DNA of 64,000 nucleotides, from NCBI RefSeq assembly GCF_032062135.1, contig NC_092858.1, forward strand, positions 166,000,664 through 166,064,663, written 5' to 3'. The stretch is from Pyxicephalus adspersus. Taxonomy: Eukaryota > Chordata > Amphibia > Anura > Pyxicephalidae. This document shows positions 60,201-64,000 of the stretch, in pieces; position 1 is the first letter of the stretch, and each line of letters begins with the position of its first letter. The notes below the pieces were generated by a model, which saw only the letters and a list, made by a program, of their open reading frames with translations, had not been told where the DNA came from and did not search any database. A program made the position numbers and the translations under genes.

Positions 60201-61744
60201 TAGGCTTTTACTTAGGGCTTATCACCATACTTATAGCTTATCACCTTGTGGGTGACCCAGTCCTGAATGCAAAACTTGACACCTGTTCCCGTCTCCTTGC
60301 ACCATGGTGATTGGATTTGGTCATTAGAACAAAGTGGTTTCACAAACTTTCATTCCTTCTATGTTGTTTATGGACAATTATCAAAAATTGGCACCTGCTA
60401 TCCCAGGCACTATTTTTTCCCTGCATGGACAATTAGAATTTTTCCTGGTTATCGGATTTAGGTGATTGCATTACCCATCTAAGTATAAATGGTAGGATCA
60501 AATTAATAAAGCTGGGAAAGCTGCTTATATGAGTTGTGAAATGTCTTTCATATTACATAGCAAGACCAGACGAACATTCTAAGGCAGTGCAAATATAATC
60601 AAAGTAGCAGTAATAGTGAGCAAAGTACAAACAGATGGCAGCACACATGCAGTAAAACAGCAAATACAAAAGCAAACAAGAAAAAAAAAAAGAAATGGAA
60701 TTATAATATCGGAGAGGAACCAGACAGGTAGGTCTGAGGGTAGATACAGGATTACAAAGAGACCCAGAAGGCAAAGGTAAAGATTGGCCAAGGATTGAAA
60801 ATCCAAATTGTAAAATCTGAGGCTGCTTTCATTACTGATAACAATGGTAAAACATTTAAACTAATTATGTGTGCTGTATCCTGACTTGAACTAACTGGCT
60901 TCCAAATTGTACTTATTATTATTGTATTTATAATATATTTATTATTACACAGCGCCAACATATTATGCAGTGCTGTATAACTCCATAGTCATGTCATTAG
61001 CCGTCCCTCAAAGGGGCTCACAATCTAATATCCCTACCACAGTAATATGTCTTTTGCATGGTCTAAGGTCAATTTTGGGGAGAAGCCAATTAACCTAACT
61101 GCATGTTTTTGGAATGTAGGAGGAAACCGGAGTACCCGGAGGAAACTCACACAAACACAAGGTGAACCTGCATACTCCATGCAGATACAGTCCTAACCGA
61201 GATTTGAACCTGGGACCCAGTACTGCAAAGGCTAACCACTGAGCCACCATGCTGCCTAACTCTAAATATAATTACCAGTTCAAAAGTTGTTTTTTTTTGT
61301 TTTTTAGGGCGAGTTGTTAATGTATCCAGCATGATGAGCCACATGTCTCTTGTAAAGTGCAGTCCTGAACTTCAAGCAACATTCCGCAGTGACACCATTA
61401 CTGAGGATGAGTTGGTGAAACTCATGGAGACCTTTGTGGAACAGGCCAAGAAGGGAATCCACAAAGACAAAGGTTGGCCAGAATCTGCTTACGGGGTGTC
61501 CAAAATTGGAGTCACTGTATTATCCAGGATCCAAGCCCGACAGCTGAAGGAAACTCGGAAAGGAGATGGCATTGTCCTGAATGCATGCTGCCCGGGCTGG
61601 GTGAGGACTGATATGGCCGGACCCAATGCCCCCAAGTCTCCAGACCAAGGAGCCGAGACACCGACTTATCTTGCTCTTTTACCAACTGGTTCAGAATCAC
61701 CGTATGGGGAACTAGTCAGTGAGAAGAAAATTGTAACTTGGTGA
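53514..61744 (+). CDS. carbonyl reductase 1-like, copy B
   Basis: The exons are 53514-53802, 59495-59602 and 61308-61744, with the same sizes and phases as copy A, and encode 277 residues. The function is inferred as NADPH-dependent carbonyl reduction in the cytosol. T-G-S-N-K-G-I-G, N-N-A-G, Ser140, Tyr194 and Lys198 are intact, and A-C-C-P-G-W is CBR1-like. The frame is open upstream of the ATG, but the ATG in cacaATGt aligns with copy A and human CBR1. Copy B differs from A at 6 of 96, 3 of 36 and 32 of 144 residues in exons 1, 2 and 3. Differences cluster just after the catalytic serine (S-P-R-A-L-A-Q in A, S-H-M-S-L-V-K in B) and near the C-terminus, so substrate range may differ. Confidence 0.96.
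55469..56207. mobile_element. hAT-like element, about 739 bp
   Basis: The ends 'catcgatcgccaaca' and 'cgttggtgaccactg' are imperfect inverted repeats. The flanks ATATAAAA and ATCTAGAA agree at 6 of 8 positions. It resembles the 59748-60012 family. It lies in intron 1 of copy B. Confidence 0.6.
56318..56808 (+). mobile_element. hAT-like repeat with a nested MITE
   Basis: The outer ends are 'attgtttcctaactagggtt' and 'aaaggttgacaatgactg'. At about 56540-56750 the repeat is interrupted by an inverted-repeat insert running from 'agctacatacacatgtgc' to 'cacgtgtgtacgtag', with CCTAA on both sides. Confidence 0.6.
57182..57255. repeat. self-complementary (TG)n(TA)n(CA)n tract
   Basis: The order TG repeats, TA repeats, CA repeats makes the whole 74-bp block its own reverse complement. 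It lies in intron 1 of copy B. Confidence 0.95.
57690..57890 (+). mobile_element. SINE, 5'-truncated
   Basis: It starts at 'attccaaaaccatgcagtta' and ends with the tail 'acagcgctgcataatatgta' and 'ggcgctttataaata'. The tRNA head is absent. Confidence 0.65.
58890..59045 (+). mobile_element. LINE 3' end (L2/CR1-like)
   Basis: It carries 'taagctcttcggggcaggat' and 'tcctctcctcctcctgtg', then 'tttgcaacccctatttattg' and a TTA-rich tail. Confidence 0.65.
59222..59356. mobile_element. half of a palindromic MITE
   Basis: The central block 'tgctatttgttagcaaatgt' and the right arm 'gctttaataaatcaggccc' are present. The left arm is missing. Confidence 0.6.
59495..59602 (+). CDS. CBR1 copy B exon 2
   Basis: It encodes A-A-D-T-T-P-F-G-T-Q to L-I-K-P-N. 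Most differences from copy A are synonymous. The donor is GTAAGT. Confidence 0.95.
59748..60012. mobile_element. hAT-like MITE, 265 bp
   Basis: The ends are 'cagtggttgacaacc' and 'ggttggcgactattg'. The flanks CTGTGTAA and CTGTAAAA agree at 6 of 8 positions. It lies in intron 2 of copy B. Confidence 0.7.
60920..61256 (-). mobile_element. tRNA-headed SINE next to exon 3 of copy B
   Basis: The minus strand has the head 'atggtggctcagtggttagc', the B-box 'aggttcaaatctcg', 'acattccaaaaacatgcagt' and the tail 'tatgttggcgctgtgtaata'. It is the best-preserved tRNA-like head in the window. Confidence 0.75.
61308..61744 (+). CDS. CBR1 copy B exon 3
   Basis: It encodes G133 to Trp277 and TGA. A long T-rich tract precedes the acceptor. 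A minus-strand SINE ends about 50 bp upstream. Confidence 0.95.
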
Positions 61745-61923
61745 CAATGTTGGACAATTTTAGAGTAACTTGTTCTATTAAAGTGTGATGAAACAAAATT
61801 AATTACTGCAGATTAAATTGGGAAAGCATTGGGTTCCATCAGTCAATCAAGAGAATACAAAAAGAGATTTCTTATTCACTTTTTTCTCATGATATTGCAG
61901 AATATACTCTTTTGTAAAGACCT

Positions 61924-61948
61924 AATAAACCTTTTTACCTGCAATAAA
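61924..61948 (+). promoter_or_regulatory. poly(A) signals of CBR1 copy B
   Basis: Two AATAAA hexamers, at 61924-61929 and 61943-61948, lie about 180-205 bp after the stop codon. Confidence 0.65.
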
Positions 61949-61993
61949 CATAGATGTATTAAACAAATAGTATGTTCTGTCTATATATCAATG

Positions 61994-62412
61994 TAAGATT
62001 TATTAAAGCTTTCCAAGACTGGAGATACAACCCATTTTAATTATTTTTTTTTTAGTTTTTTTTTGTGCTTTGTTCTAACAGGACCAATTCAAGTCTCTAG
62101 AGCAGGCACAGGAAGCAAGAGTGCTGCATGTAGTGCCCAAATAAACGTCTTGCAATGCCGCTGCCTCCTCAAGAACAACAGAATGACCATTTGGGCCTGA
62201 TTAACTTAAGTTCTTCAAGACTGGAGAAGATAAACTGTCATGGGGAAACCTGAGAGAAATTGCTAATCTGGAATAGATTTTCTAAAAATCATTGGTTTAG
62301 ATGGAAAATATTTAAATTGTGGGCCAAATCTATTCAAAGTTTGCTGGATCACTCAGGTTCTCCCACAATAGTCTATCATTTCCAGTCTTGAAGAACTTTA
62401 TTAAATCAGGTT
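61994..62412. mobile_element. palindromic MITE copies
   Basis: A solo left terminus lies at 61994-62027. A full copy at about 62193-62412 runs from 'gggcctgattaacttaagtt' to 'gaactttattaaatcaggt'. Confidence 0.6.
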
Positions 62413-63424
62413 CATTCATTTCAGGGATAACCATTTTTTGCAAGCTGTGAAATAGCCTAGAAATTCTTGCAAAAACTGCTTATCTGAATTTGCTTTTTAT
62501 AGAACACCAGTTCTATCAAGGGTACAAATACAAACCTCGTAATATGTGGTGGAGTTTCTCTCCTTCTTCAATTACAAATCTTTCTGGATCTTAGAAAATC
62601 TGCAACCCATTTCCTCCTTTCCCTACCCCCTTCTTCTTTTTAATCTCTTCTCCCAATCTTTCTATCTATTCTTTTTTTATGTATTTGTTGCCCTTGTTTG
62701 CCCCACCCCAACCACGACCATCACCAATTTCCCACCTTGCTCCTGTATTACCTGTTTAATGTTATCTTTTGGGAGCTTTTTACCACCTCATTCTTTTACC
62801 CCCCATATGACAATCATTGTCTGACATCCCACTGTAATAGCCCTCATTGGGCCTGTATATTGGGGTCCTGGGTACTGAGGCCCTTTCCTTGTTTATCTAA
62901 AGCTAAACAAAACTATTTTACGAAGTATTACCTGTAATCTTATTATGAAAATTATTGGTACTGTCTATTTCTGCATGTATACAATACATGGTCATATACA
63001 ACAATTTTGGTTGTTTCCCTATTACTGTTGTGAAAACACTTGCCATTATTATTATTATTATTAGCTTCAACAAATTCTTTTACTCGTAATAAAAGTAGTA
63101 TATAAAAGCAGCATATTATAGTAGTCCATTTAGATTTACTCAACATTTACTCAATATTTTTAAATGTCTCCCATGAGATTTAATTAGGAAATGTGCGAAT
63201 CAACAATAACTCACAATTCATATTTTCCAATTCAATCCAACATAAATATAGAGAGGCCTGTAGCCATAAGAAATTAGGTGCAGGGCCTACATGACAAGTT
63301 CTGGCAGAGGTGCGGGGGTGCACAAGGGCACACGTTCTTTTCTAACGGGGGTAGAGGAAGTATAGTCGCTGGGGAGTGGGATGTCGCTGGGTTGGCAGGC
63401 TGGAGATAGAGGGAATTCGACAAG
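62413..63424. other. gene-free stretch, nothing recognised
   Basis: Pyrimidine-rich and AT-rich sequence with an ATT microsatellite near 63045-63064. Open frames at 62546-62937 are low-complexity and not supported. Confidence 0.45.
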
Positions 63425-64000
63425 ATGAGACCTTGGTGTTAGTACTGGGGGACGTTATGCTCTATTTCTCTTAGAAGCTGTACTGAGGGTGGGGTATGCT
63501 AATAATCCCTGGTGTTAGTGCTAGGGGATGGTTTACACTATGTCTCCCTGGTGTTGGTGCAGCGGGATGGTATACTCCCTTACTCGCAGTTGTCAGTACG
63601 GTGAGATATTGAATTGTCTATTATTCTTTGGGATACGTTTGGGTAATGGTATACTCTGTTACTTCCTTGTGTCAGTGCAGTGGGAGGGTATACTCCGTTC
63701 CTCCCTATGGTCAGTGGTGCTGGATGGTAAATTCTATTACTGCCAGGTGTCAGTACGGTGGGAGGGTATTTGCTATTACTCCCCTGGATCAGTACAGTGG
63801 GATGGTATGCACTTTTTCTACCAGGTGGCAGTACTGGGGGATGGTATACAGGGTTACTCACAGGGGTCAGTGCTGTGGGATGGGTATACTTTTGTTCCCT
63901 GGTGTCAGTACAGTTAGCTGGTATTCGCTATTACTCCCTGGTGTCCTTACTGTGGAATAATATTTGCTATTACTACCTGGTGTCCGTACAGTGGGAGGAT
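63425..64000. repeat. minisatellite, 39-bp period, runs off the window
   Basis: The consensus is like 'ggtgtcagtacagtgggatg' followed by 'gtatactctattactccct'. About 14 diverged units are present and the array continues past the right edge. The period is a multiple of three, so open frames appear on both strands. I judge them non-coding. Confidence 0.85.

Noticed and set aside
43546..61744. One copy of CBR1 being a processed pseudogene
   Set aside because: Both copies have the same two introns, intact splice sites, full-length frames and all catalytic residues.

Overview
The window reads as vertebrate nuclear DNA, most likely from a frog. It is AT-rich and full of spliced exons, hAT and palindromic MITE transposons, tRNA-headed SINEs, 5'-truncated LINEs and microsatellites. 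The amphibian assignment is inference, from the repeat style and from recognisable SETD4 and CBR1 genes that are also neighbours on human chromosome 21. There is no operon, prokaryotic gene, CRISPR array or virus-like gene.

Layout. Positions 1-26.9 kb hold no gene I can support. They contain hAT elements (4927-5316, 6541-8702, 20010-20377), a LINE nested in one of them, SINE copies, hairpin repeats and a decayed tandem array (17.3-18.2 kb). Positions 26.9-38.6 kb, minus strand, carry SETD4, a SET-domain lysine methyltransferase. I resolved nine coding exons with matching splice phases, giving about 408-410 residues. One conserved internal exon of the family is not found. A 645-base run of N (34283-34927) lies in an intron. 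A decayed duplicate of the first coding exon sits at 40.3 kb and the probable promoter at 40.7-40.9 kb.

Positions 41.2-42.0 kb hold a minisatellite with a 42-bp period between the divergent genes. Positions 43.5-51.5 kb and 53.5-61.7 kb, plus strand, carry two intact tandem carbonyl reductase 1 paralogs. Each has three exons of 289, 108 and 437 coding bases and encodes 277 residues. From 63.4 kb to the end there is a second minisatellite with a 39-bp period.

The two reductases are NADPH-dependent short-chain dehydrogenases with all catalytic residues present. Their first exons are about 96.5% identical in DNA, while the second exons are only about 80% identical and the third-exon proteins about 78%. 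This pattern points to gene conversion limited to the exon that encodes most of the cofactor-binding half. I see no wholly new biological system. The most interesting signals are this conversion tract, the missing SETD4 exon, the exon duplication, the two in-frame minisatellites and the nested or inverted transposons around exons.
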